64,000 nucleotides of DNA from positions 197,452 through 261,451 of the forward strand of contig NZ_LMJT01000041.1 in assembly GCF_001429395.1 (NCBI RefSeq), given 5' to 3'. The position numbers were made by a program, and so were the translations under genes. Below the pieces are notes generated by a model. It made no database searches, was not told where the DNA came from, and saw only the letters and a program-made list of their open reading frames with translations. This DNA comes from Allobosea sp. Root381 (lineage in GTDB: Bacteria > Pseudomonadota > Alphaproteobacteria > Rhizobiales > Beijerinckiaceae). Numbering within the stretch: the stretch's first letter is position 1; each line of letters starts with the position of its first letter. Below are positions 1 to 8,859 of this stretch, one piece after another.

Positions 1-1104
1 CTGGACCGTCGCAGTCTCGCGCGCGCGCAGATCGCCGCTTTCGCCCTTGTACCAGAACACCGTGCCGGCCGGTGTCGCCGGCTCCATGGGGTCCAGCAGC
101 GAGGCCGGCACGCGATGCGGCTGCCGGTTGGCCGACACCGGGTCGTTGGCGTAGTTGAAGAAATCGTCGGCCGTCCAGGAAGCCGAGGCGGCGCGCAGGG
201 TGGTCGCGGCCTCCTTGCCGATGGCGGCGCCGATCGCGTTGCGCAGGCTGTCGGCCGTCGCATCGATATCCGCCCCGATCTCGAACGATGTCGTCGGATC
301 GCCGGTCGTGCCGGGGGCCCGGGCCGTCAGCACAACCTCCTCGGTCGTGCCGTCGGGCAGGGAAAGCGTGAATCGCAAGGTATCGCCGACCGCCGGCTGT
401 GCCAGCACCTCGACGGAGAAGCCGTCGGGAGCGGCGAGCGGCGTGACAGCCATCGCAGCCGAGCTGCTCACAGCGGGTGGCGTCGACAGCGCGAAACCAT
501 AGGCGTCGTTGACGTCCTCGCGGGTGACCGTGGCGATCGCCGCCGTGCCGCCCGTGGTGAGGCGGCCCGTCCCGCCGACGCCGTCGGCAGCCTGCCGTTC
601 GGCGATGAGCGTCTTCAGCCCGGCGCGCACGCCGTCGCCGTTCATGATGGCGTCGAAGCTCTCCACAGGCTGCACGTCAAAGGCCTTACCCGAAAACAGG
701 TAGCGCCCGTTGACCGCGGAGTTCAGCAGGTCGAGCGTCTGCTTGAACTTCTCCTCGGCCAGGACCTGCGGCGCGGTTCGCCCGGTCGAAGTCTCGACAT
801 AGGTGTTGGAACGCGTGTCGTTGAGCGTCTCCGCGGTCATCTTCGCGAAGTTCTCGACCGCCTGCGTCGAGAGCTTGAGATTCACGTCGGCGAGCTTGAT
901 GCCGCTCAGCCAGGAATCGAGCGTCGCGACCTTGGCGTTGAGGTCGAGGCTGGTGCGCCGGTCCATGCCGAGATCGCCATAGCTCTCGGCCCGCTTCTGC
1001 GTGGCGAGTTGGCGCTCGAGATCGGAGAGCTGGCCGCGGCTCGTGGCGAAGCTGTTCGGCGTGGCGGAACGATAGGCGCCGGTGCCGTAGGCGGTGATGG
1101 TCAT
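1..1104 (-). CDS. flgL: Flagellar hook-filament junction protein FlgL (partial, C-terminus off window)
   Basis: Encodes the second hook-filament junction protein, a flagellin-like subunit placed between FlgK and the filament outside the cell. The visible 368 residues begin MTITAYGTGAYRSATPNSFA, followed by a helical flagellin N-domain (LSDLERQLATQKRAESYGDL) and the family-typical phrase LLNSAVNGRYLFSG. The reading frame is open to the left edge, so the C-terminal helix is not seen. The ATG lies 7 bases after the flgK stop, so it is the last visible gene of a flgE-flgK-flgL transcript. A flagellin paralogue is less likely because of the position directly behind flgK. Confidence 0.88.
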   Translation of the reverse strand, partial: MTITAYGTGAYRSATPNSFATSRGQLSDLERQLATQKRAESYGDLGMDRRTSLDLNAKVATLDSWLSGIKLADVNLKLSTQAVENFAKMTAETLNDTRSNTYVETSTGRTAPQVLAEEKFKQTLDLLNSAVNGRYLFSGKAFDVQPVESFDAIMNGDGVRAGLKTLIAERQAADGVGGTGRLTTGGTAAIATVTREDVNDAYGFALSTPPAVSSSAAMAVTPLAAPDGFSVEVLAQPAVGDTLRFTLSLPDGTTEEVVLTARAPGTTGDPTTSFEIGADIDATADSLRNAIGAAIGKEAATTLRAASASWTADDFFNYANDPVSANRQPHRVPASLLDPMEPATPAGTVFWYKGESGDLRARETATVQ

Positions 1105-1111
1105 GGCGCGC

Positions 1112-2971
1112 TCACACTCTCATCAGGACGTCCATCATCTCCTTGACGGTGGAGATGATGCGGGCATTGGCGGCGTAGGCGTTCTGAAGCTCGATCAGCG
1201 TTGCCATCTCCTGGTCGACATTGACCTGCGAGGCCTGCTGGAAGCGGCTCTGGACCGCGGCGAGCGCCACCTGCTGGCCTTCGTCGAGGCGTCGCGCGGT
1301 TTCCACCGCCTGCCCCTGCGAGGACACGACACGCAGCACGAAGCTCGAGACTGTGGCGCTGGTCGTGGCGGTCGAGCCGTCGAGGCCGGTGTGGTTGGTG
1401 ATGCTGCGCTGGCTCTGGGTCAGCCGCTCGAGCATCAGCTGCGGACGGGTCTGATCGCCCTGCGGCGTCGTCGCGTCGAAGGCGACAAGCTTGGAGCGGT
1501 CGGCGATCAGCGCCGGGTTGACCTTGATCCGCGCCGCAAAGCCGACGGCCTGCGAGCCACCCTCATAGGAGCCGGTGAAGGCGGCATTGCCCGAGCCGTC
1601 GACGAAGAAGGGCAGTTCGGCGCTGCCGCCGGAGAGCCCTGTCGCCGTCGGCCGTGCGGTGAGAGCCTTGACGTCGCGGGTGCCGGCCGCGCCGTCATCG
1701 ACGATGGTCAGTACCGAGCCGGTGTTAGAGACGGTGAAGCCGCCGCCTATCGCCGCCTGCATCTGCGCCGCGACCGAGGCGGGCCCGCCGGAGAAGTCGA
1801 TGCCGATGACGCGGTTGTTGGCGTCGCCGCTGGCCGAGGCCGGAAGCGGCAGCGAAGCCGCCGACTCGACGCGTACGAAGGTGAAGCGCTGCGTCGCGCC
1901 GCCCGGCGTCACCGCATAGTCGAGCGTGATGCTGTTGCCTGCCTTCAGGTCGGCCATATCGACCTCGAACCCGGTCGCCGTGCCGGTATCCACCGCCGTG
2001 CCGGCGATCTCGCGGTCCGAAAGCGCACGCGCCATCTGCGCTGCGATCTCGTCCAGCTGGGCCTGCGCCTGGACCAGCGTCTTGTCCCGCATCTCGACGA
2101 GCGCCGCGATCTCGCCCGAGCGAAAGGTCTTGTTGGCGATGGCGTCCATCACGCCACCGGAGCTGGTGGTCATCGTGATGGTGCCGACGCCGCGCCGGGC
2201 GGGATCGGTGCTCCACTGGTCGTCCGGCCCGGGCGAGGAGTGCTCGTCGAAGCCGAAAGTGACCGCGGGGCGGCCGTCGAAGATCTGCGTGCCCGAGCCG
2301 GTGACGACGCTGATCGAGCCGCGCGCGTCCTCGCTCGTCTTGATGTCCATGTACTGGGACAGCTCGGACAGGATCAGGTCGCGCTGGTCCTTGAGCCCGG
2401 CCACCCCCGCATCGTTCGGGCTGCCGACGATCCGGGCATTCACGTTCGTCAGTGCGCCGAGCAGATTGTTGACCTGCGTGACGGCGTTGGCGATGCCGCT
2501 TTCGGCCTGTCCCCGCAGCGCCTGCACGCCGTCCGACAGGGTGTTGAGCCGGGAGGCGAGCAGGCTCGCCGAATCCAGCACGGAGGTGCGCAGGTTGTAG
2601 TTGGATGGGTCGTTCTGCAGCGCCTGCAGCGCGCTGGTGAAACCGTTGTAGATCGTGTCCAGCGCCGTCGCGCTGCCGGGCGCGCCATAGAGCTTGTCGA
2701 CGCTGGAGAGCATGTCGGCGCGGGTCGAGGTGTAGGCGGCCCCCGCCGATTCCTGCCAGAGCTGGTGCTGGACGATCTTGTCGAGCATGCGCTGGACCTG
2801 CGTGCTCTGCGTCCCGACCGTCAGGCCACTCAGGCTGTCGGCGGTGGAGACGGTGCGCCGGACATAGCCCGTTGTCCCGGCATTGGCGATGTTCTGCGAG
2901 ACGACGCCGATGCCGATCTGCGTGGTGTTCAGCCCCGCGATCGCCGTATTGAGAGACGTGCTGAGACCCAT
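1112..2971 (-). CDS. flgK: Flagellar hook-associated protein FlgK (HAP1)
   Basis: 619-aa first hook-filament junction protein, exported by the flagellar type III apparatus. The N-terminus carries the rod/hook signature (MGLSTSLNTAIAGLNTTQIG, then SQNIANAGTTGYVRR), and the C-terminus has the matching D0 helix (QVNVDQEMATLIELQNAYAANARIISTVKEMMDVLMRV). The middle is a variable domain, with no signal peptide, as expected for a type III substrate. It lies 61 bases after flgE and 7 bases before flgL in the same direction. Length and both terminal domains are normal. Confidence 0.95.
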   Translation of the reverse strand: MGLSTSLNTAIAGLNTTQIGIGVVSQNIANAGTTGYVRRTVSTADSLSGLTVGTQSTQVQRMLDKIVQHQLWQESAGAAYTSTRADMLSSVDKLYGAPGSATALDTIYNGFTSALQALQNDPSNYNLRTSVLDSASLLASRLNTLSDGVQALRGQAESGIANAVTQVNNLLGALTNVNARIVGSPNDAGVAGLKDQRDLILSELSQYMDIKTSEDARGSISVVTGSGTQIFDGRPAVTFGFDEHSSPGPDDQWSTDPARRGVGTITMTTSSGGVMDAIANKTFRSGEIAALVEMRDKTLVQAQAQLDEIAAQMARALSDREIAGTAVDTGTATGFEVDMADLKAGNSITLDYAVTPGGATQRFTFVRVESAASLPLPASASGDANNRVIGIDFSGGPASVAAQMQAAIGGGFTVSNTGSVLTIVDDGAAGTRDVKALTARPTATGLSGGSAELPFFVDGSGNAAFTGSYEGGSQAVGFAARIKVNPALIADRSKLVAFDATTPQGDQTRPQLMLERLTQSQRSITNHTGLDGSTATTSATVSSFVLRVVSSQGQAVETARRLDEGQQVALAAVQSRFQQASQVNVDQEMATLIELQNAYAANARIISTVKEMMDVLMRV

Positions 2972-3032
2972 CGCAAGCTCCTGTCGCGACTAGCGGCCCT
3001 TCTGGGCCGCGCCAAACCCTGCTTCGAAGACC

Positions 3033-4466
3033 TCAGCGGATGATGCTGAAGACGTCGCGCAGCATTTCCTGCGCCGTGGTGATCACCTTGGTGTTGGCCG
3101 AGTAGGCCTGTTGGGTGACGATCATCTTCGAGAATTCGTCGGCAATGTCGGTGTTGGACTGCTCGACATTGCCGCCGATGAGCTGCGATGTGCCAAGCCC
3201 GATGATCGGCGGGCCGGATTCGATCGTCTCCTCGAAGGCGCCGCCGTCGAGGCGCTTCAGGGCGTTGTCGGCGTTGAAGCGCGCGACGGAGAGCTGCGCC
3301 AGCGCGACCACCTGTCCGTTGCTGAAGGTGCCGATGACCTGGCCGTCTGCGGAGACCGACGTCCTGTCGAGCGTGCCGGCGGTATAGCCGTCCTGCCGGA
3401 TCGAGCGCGCATCGATCTGGCCGCTGACGTCGCCGTTCTGGGTCAGGCCGTTGCTGCCCACCGTGAGGTTGATCGGGTTGGCCGCCGTGCTGATCATCGT
3501 GCCGGCGATCATCATCTCCGGCAGCGTGATGTTGCCGGTGCCCGGATTGACCATCTGCCCCGTCGCGTCAAAGGTGACCGCCGTGGGCGCCTTCACATAA
3601 GCCGTTGCAGTACCGGTCGCGGAGGTGTCCTGGGCGACGAAAAGGCTCCAGGTATCGGCCGTGGCGGGCGAGCCAGCGATCGGCGGAACCGCAGTCGGAT
3701 CCGCTGGGACCGCAGGCGCTGCGTTGGTGGTTTTCCCCCAGCGCAGTTCGACGCTGGTCGCCTTGCCGAGCGAGTCGTAGACCGTGACCGACCCGCCGGG
3801 AATGGTGCTGGACAGGAAGTTCGTGATATTGGCGCCCTGCACCGTGTCGTAGACGGCGGGCGCGACCGCAGCCGTCACGCTCGCGCCGTCCAGAAGATGG
3901 CTTCCGCCGTTCGAGGCATTCGTCGTGCCTGGGACCGCCGGAATATTGGCGCGATACTCGATCGAGCTCGTTGCCTTGGCCGGGAACTGCTCCTTGGTGA
4001 TGCGCAGGACCTCGGGCTGGGTGCCGATCAGCGAGCCCGTCACCGTGTCGATCTTCAGGCCCTTGAGATAGTAGCCAGCGCCATTGACCAGATAGCCGTT
4101 GGCGTCGAAGTCGAAATCGCCGCGCCGCGTGTAGAGATTGCTGTTCGCGAACTGCATGTTGCTGCCGACGCCGTTCAGGCGCTGGTCGACGACGAAGAAG
4201 CCATCGCCGTTGATCGCCGCATTGGTCTCGATGCGGGTCGCGTTCAGATCGCCCTGGATCGAATTCGTCGCCTGGCTGAAGGCGGCAACCGAACCCGCGA
4301 TCTGCCGGTTCAGCGCCGAATCCGGCACCAGGTCCGCAAAGGTCGTGTCGACTCGCTTGAAGCCGGCCGTGCGGGAATTGGCGATGTTGCCGGAGATGTT
4401 TTCTAGCGCATAGGACTGCGCCTGCATCCCCGAAACCGCTGTCGTCAACGCGCTGAAGACACCCAT
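3033..4466 (-). CDS. flgE: Flagellar hook protein FlgE
   Basis: 477-aa structural subunit of the flagellar hook, the universal joint between basal body and filament. The N-terminus has MGVFSALTTAVSGMQAQSYA and NISGNIANSRTAGFKRVDT, the flg_bb_rod signature. A FlgE-type middle region is followed by the C-terminal flg_bbr domain (VEQSNTDIADEFSKMIVTQQ, then AYSANTKVITTAQEMLRDVF). First gene of the visible leftward flgE-flgK-flgL run. Ala/Thr-rich inserts around residues 180-290 are the variable outer domains. Regulation may involve the sigma-54-like element about 58 bases upstream. Confidence 0.95.
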   Translation of the reverse strand: MGVFSALTTAVSGMQAQSYALENISGNIANSRTAGFKRVDTTFADLVPDSALNRQIAGSVAAFSQATNSIQGDLNATRIETNAAINGDGFFVVDQRLNGVGSNMQFANSNLYTRRGDFDFDANGYLVNGAGYYLKGLKIDTVTGSLIGTQPEVLRITKEQFPAKATSSIEYRANIPAVPGTTNASNGGSHLLDGASVTAAVAPAVYDTVQGANITNFLSSTIPGGSVTVYDSLGKATSVELRWGKTTNAAPAVPADPTAVPPIAGSPATADTWSLFVAQDTSATGTATAYVKAPTAVTFDATGQMVNPGTGNITLPEMMIAGTMISTAANPINLTVGSNGLTQNGDVSGQIDARSIRQDGYTAGTLDRTSVSADGQVIGTFSNGQVVALAQLSVARFNADNALKRLDGGAFEETIESGPPIIGLGTSQLIGGNVEQSNTDIADEFSKMIVTQQAYSANTKVITTAQEMLRDVFSIIR

Positions 4467-4523
4467 GAAACCCTCACCTCGACAGGCGCCCCCCGAGGGC
4501 AGCCATAAATCCGAGTGAACGGT

Positions 4524-4539
4524 TGCACGGCCCGTGCCA
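4524..4539 (-). promoter_or_regulatory. Sigma-54 (-24/-12)-like element upstream of flgE
   Basis: Read on the minus strand the 16 bases are TGGCACGGGCCGTGCA. This keeps the TGGCAC -24 block, a 5-base spacer and four of five bases of the TTGCA -12 block. It ends about 58 bases before the flgE start. The element is also a near-perfect dyad (GCACG..CGTGC), so it could be an operator instead. Sigma-54 control of hook genes is known in Caulobacter; its use here is inferred. Confidence 0.4.
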
Positions 4540-4671
4540 TGTGCGGGATGCTGGTTTTTCAGTAGCTTGCTTGGTTTCCGAAGCGTTTCGGCGGCGGTTT
4601 CGACCGGGCAAGATCGGCTATGGACGGCAGATTCTGCCTAGCGGCATGCCGGGTCCGGACGGACGGCAACA

Positions 4672-5697
4672 TCATTCCCGGTTCGAACCTGCGGCCTGTT
4701 CAGGCACGCCCCCCCAGGAGGTCAGGTCGCCCGCGACATCGGCCAGCGTCGGCGGCGTCGCCTCGATGAAGGGCAGCGGCCGGCAGACCGCGAGCGCCGC
4801 GAGCCCGATCCGGGCGGTGAGCATGCCGTTGATCACGCCTTCGCCGAGCTTGGCCGAGAGGCGCGCCGCCAGCCCCTGCCCGACCACCTGCTGGATCACG
4901 GCGTCGCCGGCCGCGATGCCGCCGGTCAGGACGAGATGGTTGAGCACCTGCCGGGCCAGCCTGAGCAGGCCGAGCGTGCCGGGCCTGCCGGCATAGATAC
5001 CGGCGATCGCGCGCAGCAGCCGCGCGCAGGCGACCAGCACGAAGACGACGTCGACCAGCGCCCTCGGGCTCACCGCCGTGACCAGCGAGACGCGCCGCGC
5101 GGCGATCGCGATCTGCGCCTGCGCCTGCGCGTCGAGCGGCACGAGCAGGCTGCGCTCGGTGACCGCGAGCACGTCGCGCGGCGCGAACAGCTGCGGCAGC
5201 GCCTCTTCCAGCCCGGCCCTGCCCTTCGCGGTCTGCGCGCGCCCCTTGTAGAGCCCGAGGAGGTCTCCCGCGAGCGCCTTCGCTTGGTCGAGCGTGCCGC
5301 CGGCGAGCAGCTCCGTGGCGCGCAGTCGCAGCGCCTCCACCTTCCGCTCCCGCAGGATGTCGCGCAGCACGCGTGCGAGCATCGCGAGGAGCGCCACCGC
5401 CGCCACAGCCGCGCAAGCCAGCGCCGCATAGCCGAGCGCCGGGTTCTGCCGCATCAGTTCGGTGATGGTATTCTCGACCCAGACACCCGCGGCCAGCGCC
5501 AGGAAGCCGGAGAGCCCAGCGACGAAGAGCGAACCCCAGGAGAAGCGGCGCCTGGCCACCGGCACGACCGCCGGTTCGAGCGCGTCGATCGGCTCGCTTT
5601 CCGGCAGGATCGCGACGCCGCCGCCCCGGACGACCTCCTCCATGGCAGTGTCGGGATTGGCCGGATCGAGCCTGATCGCGCGCGGAGCCTTGCTCAT
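4672..5697 (-). CDS. DUF697 / YcjF-TIGR01620 family inner-membrane protein
   Basis: 341-aa membrane protein of the YcjF family, of unknown biochemical role and usually encoded beside the YcjX GTPase. After a ~60-residue acidic/proline N-terminus come two close membrane segments (FSWGSLFVAGLSGFLALAAG and ALGYAALACAAVAAVALLAM), a basic helical stretch, and the DUF697 region with further hydrophobic helices (around VSPRALVDVVFVLVACARLL and the Gly-rich LVLTGGIAAGDAVIQ). I placed the start at the ATG overlapping the ycjX stop (ATGA), giving MSKAPRAIRLDPANPDTAM. A longer reading from 5823 would add a Pro/Arg-rich tail read from within ycjX. The overlap implies translational coupling. Confidence 0.85.
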   Translation of the reverse strand: MSKAPRAIRLDPANPDTAMEEVVRGGGVAILPESEPIDALEPAVVPVARRRFSWGSLFVAGLSGFLALAAGVWVENTITELMRQNPALGYAALACAAVAAVALLAMLARVLRDILRERKVEALRLRATELLAGGTLDQAKALAGDLLGLYKGRAQTAKGRAGLEEALPQLFAPRDVLAVTERSLLVPLDAQAQAQIAIAARRVSLVTAVSPRALVDVVFVLVACARLLRAIAGIYAGRPGTLGLLRLARQVLNHLVLTGGIAAGDAVIQQVVGQGLAARLSAKLGEGVINGMLTARIGLAALAVCRPLPFIEATPPTLADVAGDLTSWGGVPEQAAGSNRE

Positions 5698-7139
5698 GCC
5701 AGCCGGTCCCCGATCAGGAATTCGAGTGCCCGGTCGAGCCGGATCTGCGGCGGCGGTCGGGTCCGCCCGCCGGCATCGGCTACCACCAATGGCGGGCGGA
5801 ATCGCGGCGCCCGGATCTGCCAACGCGCCTGTGGATCGAACACGGCCTCGGGCTTCTCCGGAAGCTCGCCCGGAAAGATCGCAGCTTCCGCAACCCCGTC
5901 GAAGACCTCGCCGTCGATCGTCTCGCCCGCTTCCGGAACACCGGCGATGGCCGGCAGCTCGTCGCGCCCCTGCTTGATCCTCACCTCGCGGGTCGCCCGC
6001 ACGGCGGCAAGCGCCATCGCCTCCACCCGTGCGCCGGCGCCCTGCGCACGGGCAGCGGCGCGGGAAACGAGATGCGACATCACCGCCGCAAGGCGATCAT
6101 GGCTGGTGTGGTGGACATGGTCGGCCTTGGTCGCGGCGAAGAGCACGCGCTCGATGCGCGGCGAAAACAGGCTCGACAGCCACGAGTTGCGCCCGACTTC
6201 GAAGGCAGCGAGCGCCTGGCCGAGCGCCGTCTCCAGATCTGCCAGGGCCGGCGCCCCGGCATCCAGCGCTGCCAGCACGTCGACGAGGACGATTTGCCGG
6301 TCGAGCCGGGCGAAATGGTCGCGGAAGAACGGCGCCACGACGACGCGCTTATAGGCCTCGAAACGCTCGGCCATCAGCCCGCCCAGCGTGCCGGGCTGCG
6401 GCTCGGAATCATGGCCGAGATCGAGCGGCGCGAAGGTCAGCGCCGGCGAGCCTTCGAGGTCGCCCGGCATCAGGAAGCGCCCGGGCGGCGTCACCGCCAC
6501 CGCTTCGGGATCGGCCCGCAGCCGCGCGAGATAGGCCTTGAACAGATCGCTCGCCGCTTCTGCCGCCAATTCGTCGGGTGGCCCGGCAGGGTCGCGCCGC
6601 GGCAGGTCGGCGAGCCAATCGGATGCGGCCGCCAGCCGATGCGCCTTGCGCGCATCGCCGACGGCCTGGCGCGACCACATCTTGTAGTCCTGCCCGATCA
6701 GGGCGAGGTCGAGCAGCCATTCGCCGGGATAGTCGACGATGTCGAGCGTCAGCGTCGCCGGCCCCTTGAACCAGCCGGCGGCGCGCTCGTAGTCGATCTC
6801 GACGCGCAGCTCCGCGATCCGCCGCGTCGATTCCGGCCAGCGCCGCTCCGGCCCGCCAAGGGCCGCGCGATGCGCCTCGTAGGGGAAGCGCGGCACGTCC
6901 GGGTCCGGCTGCGGCACGAGGCGCACCCGCGAGATCCGCCCCTCGCTCGCCGCCTTCAACACCGGCAGCTTCGCGCCCTCGATCAGGTTCTCGATCAGCG
7001 CCGTGGTGAAGACCGTCTTGCCCGAGCGTGACAGGCCGGTAACGCCGAGCCGAAGCCGCGGCTTGGCCATGCCGAGCAGGCTGTCGCCGAAGGCCAGCGC
7101 GGCATTGCGGGCCTCGTCCAGATAGGAGCGCTCGCTCAC
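5694..7139 (-). CDS. ycjX: YcjX-family GTP-binding protein
   Basis: 481-aa P-loop GTPase of the YcjX/DUF463 family, associated with envelope stress operons in Gammaproteobacteria but of unsettled function. The P-loop GLSRSGKT is at residues 35-42. A Walker-B-like stretch LTLDIVDYPGEWLLDLALIG follows near residue 130, and DRQIVLVDVLAALDAG is further on. An FAATKADHVHH segment (~335) fits a guanine-specificity TKAD motif. The gene starts 13 bases after the sixA-like stop and overlaps the DUF697 gene by four bases, so the three are probably one transcript. Confidence 0.9.
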   Translation of the reverse strand: MSERSYLDEARNAALAFGDSLLGMAKPRLRLGVTGLSRSGKTVFTTALIENLIEGAKLPVLKAASEGRISRVRLVPQPDPDVPRFPYEAHRAALGGPERRWPESTRRIAELRVEIDYERAAGWFKGPATLTLDIVDYPGEWLLDLALIGQDYKMWSRQAVGDARKAHRLAAASDWLADLPRRDPAGPPDELAAEAASDLFKAYLARLRADPEAVAVTPPGRFLMPGDLEGSPALTFAPLDLGHDSEPQPGTLGGLMAERFEAYKRVVVAPFFRDHFARLDRQIVLVDVLAALDAGAPALADLETALGQALAAFEVGRNSWLSSLFSPRIERVLFAATKADHVHHTSHDRLAAVMSHLVSRAAARAQGAGARVEAMALAAVRATREVRIKQGRDELPAIAGVPEAGETIDGEVFDGVAEAAIFPGELPEKPEAVFDPQARWQIRAPRFRPPLVVADAGGRTRPPPQIRLDRALEFLIGDRLA

Positions 7140-7152
7140 GAGACCGCGGGCC

Positions 7153-7680
7153 TCACTCGTCGGGGCCTTCGCCGAGCGAGGCTGGCGTCACGAAACGGTC
7201 GAGCCGGCCGCCGCGCGGGCCGAGATCGCGCCAATCTTCGACCGCGAAATCGAGGACGGCAAGGCCGCAGGTCGGATATTTCTGGCTCATCCGCGCCGCG
7301 GCATAGCGGTCGCCATGGCCGGCCAGCAGCGCCGCCAGATCCTCGAAACCGGGATTGTGGCCGATCATCAGCAGCGTCCGCACCGTGCCTTCCGTCTCCC
7401 GGACGACGTCGAGGAGCCGATGCGCCTTGGCCTCGTAAATGCGCGGCTCATTCTGGCTGGCGGGCTTCTCGGGCAGCATCGGCGCGACAAGATCCCAGGT
7501 TTCCTGGGTCCGGCGTGCCGGCGAGACCAGTACGAGGTCGGGCAGCAGCAATTCATCCGCCAGATAGCGCCCCATCACGGGGGCGGCCTCGCGGCCGCGC
7601 GCCGCGAGCGGGCGGTCGCGGTCAGCCGTCCCGGCGGGCCAGTTCGATTTCGCGTGGCGGAGAAGCATCAGGCGGCGCAT
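7153..7680 (-). CDS. SixA-like histidine phosphatase
   Basis: 175-aa member of the histidine phosphatase superfamily. The catalytic RHG-type motif appears as LLRHAKS at residues 6-12, with the phospho-acceptor His at 9. The second catalytic His lies in the GHNPGFE motif near residue 107. SixA proteins remove phosphate from phosphohistidine, for example on HPt domains or phosphotransferase proteins; the substrate here is unknown. It is small and lacks a signal peptide, so it should be cytoplasmic. It sits directly upstream of ycjX (13 bases), an arrangement that hints at a shared envelope or stress role but does not prove it. Confidence 0.85.
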   Translation of the reverse strand: MRRLMLLRHAKSNWPAGTADRDRPLAARGREAAPVMGRYLADELLLPDLVLVSPARRTQETWDLVAPMLPEKPASQNEPRIYEAKAHRLLDVVRETEGTVRTLLMIGHNPGFEDLAALLAGHGDRYAAARMSQKYPTCGLAVLDFAVEDWRDLGPRGGRLDRFVTPASLGEGPDE

Positions 7681-7745
7681 GCGTCGAACCTAGTGATAAG
7701 GAGGCCGATTTGCGAGGGGCGGTTCTCGCCCCTTCCTGCCAAAGC

Positions 7746-7778
7746 TTCTCGGGACGCCGCTGACGCGCCGCCCGAGAA
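7746..7778. repeat. Inverted repeat, TTCTCGGG/CCCGAGAA arms
   Basis: Eight-base arms TTCTCGGG (7746-7753) and CCCGAGAA (7771-7778) flank a 17-base loop in the moxR-sixA gap. The right arm continues into 'tgacg', so it resembles the element at 33749-33777, which has the same arm sequence next to 'gtcat'. A second small dyad (AGGGGCG/CGCCCCT) lies at 7715-7733. No T-run follows on either strand, so a repeat is more likely than a terminator. Confidence 0.5.
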
Positions 7779-7798
7779 TGACGCCCCTGTTCTCGCCC

Positions 7799-8644
7799 TC
7801 AGCGGCTCTCGCGCCGGACCATGAAGGCGAGCTTCTCGAACAGCGAGACGTCCTGCTCGTTCTTGAGCAGCGCACCATGCAGCGGCGGGATCAGCTTGCG
7901 CGGGTCGCGCTCGCGCAGCACTTCGGGGCCGATATCCTCGGCGACGAGCAGCTTCAGCCAGTCGAGCAGTTCCGACGTCGAGGGCTTCTTCTTGATGCCG
8001 GGCACGTCGCGGACCTCGAAGAACAGCTTCAGCGCCTCCTCTATCAGCCGCTTCTTGATGCCGGGGAAATGCACCTCGACGATGGCCTGCATTGTCTCGG
8101 CATCGGGAAAGCGGATGTAGTGGAAGAAGCAGCGGCGCAGGAAGGCGTCCGGCAGCTCCTTCTCGTTGTTGGAGGTGATGATCATCACCGGCCGCCGCGC
8201 CGCACGAACCGTCTCGCCGGTCTCGTAGACATGGAACTCCATGCGGTCGAGCTCGAGCAGCAGGTCGTTGGGAAACTCGATATCGGCCTTGTCGATCTCG
8301 TCGATCAGCAGCACCGGGCGCTCGGGCGCGGCAAAGGCCTCCCAGAGCTTGCCGCGCTTGATGTAATTGCCGATGTCGGAGACGCGCGGATCGCCGAGCT
8401 GGCTGTCGCGCAGGCGGCTGACGGCATCGTATTCGTAGAGCCCCTGCTGCGCCTTGGTTGTCGACTTGACGTGCCAGGTGATCAGCGGGGCCTTCAGCGC
8501 CGCCGCGATCTCCTCGGCCAGCACGGTCTTGCCGGTGCCCGGCTCGCCCTTCACGAGCAGCGGCCGCTCCAGCCGGATGGCGGCATTGACCGCAACGGTG
8601 AGGTCATCGGTGGCGACGTAATTCTCGGTACCGGCAAAACGCAT
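7799..8644 (-). CDS. MoxR-family AAA+ ATPase
   Basis: 281-aa AAA+ ATPase of the MoxR/RavA group, chaperone-like ATPases that act with von Willebrand A-domain partners in complex maturation or metal insertion. Walker A GEPGTGKT is at residues 33-40, Walker B is PVLLIDEIDKAD near residue 105, and sensor-1 lies in RRPVMIITSNNEKELPDAF. An arginine-finger-like FLRRCFFHYIRFPD and a C-terminal lid follow. No VWA/CoxE gene is adjacent, which is unusual because most moxR genes are followed by one. The region upstream is shared with the divergent antiporter gene. Confidence 0.92.
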   Translation of the reverse strand: MRFAGTENYVATDDLTVAVNAAIRLERPLLVKGEPGTGKTVLAEEIAAALKAPLITWHVKSTTKAQQGLYEYDAVSRLRDSQLGDPRVSDIGNYIKRGKLWEAFAAPERPVLLIDEIDKADIEFPNDLLLELDRMEFHVYETGETVRAARRPVMIITSNNEKELPDAFLRRCFFHYIRFPDAETMQAIVEVHFPGIKKRLIEEALKLFFEVRDVPGIKKKPSTSELLDWLKLLVAEDIGPEVLRERDPRKLIPPLHGALLKNEQDVSLFEKLAFMVRRESR

Positions 8645-8859
8645 GCGGAAGCTTTCTGAGGGATGGCGCTCAAGGCTAGCCCAGGAAGCTCCGAACTGGA
8701 AACCTCCCCCGCGCCGGGCCTGCGCGAGCCGGTCGGCCTAAGGCCTCGGATCGAAACGCGAATTTCGGCGGATCGCAGACGTTACGACGGTTGTCTTGCC
8801 ACGATTCCGAACGCACAGTCGGCAGGCTGCCTTCCCGCGCCGAACCGCAAGGTGCTCCC

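Noticed and set aside
1094..3043. 649-aa frame opposite flgK
   Set aside because: Arg/Gly/Asp-rich antisense translation with no recognisable domain; flgK on the other strand is certain.
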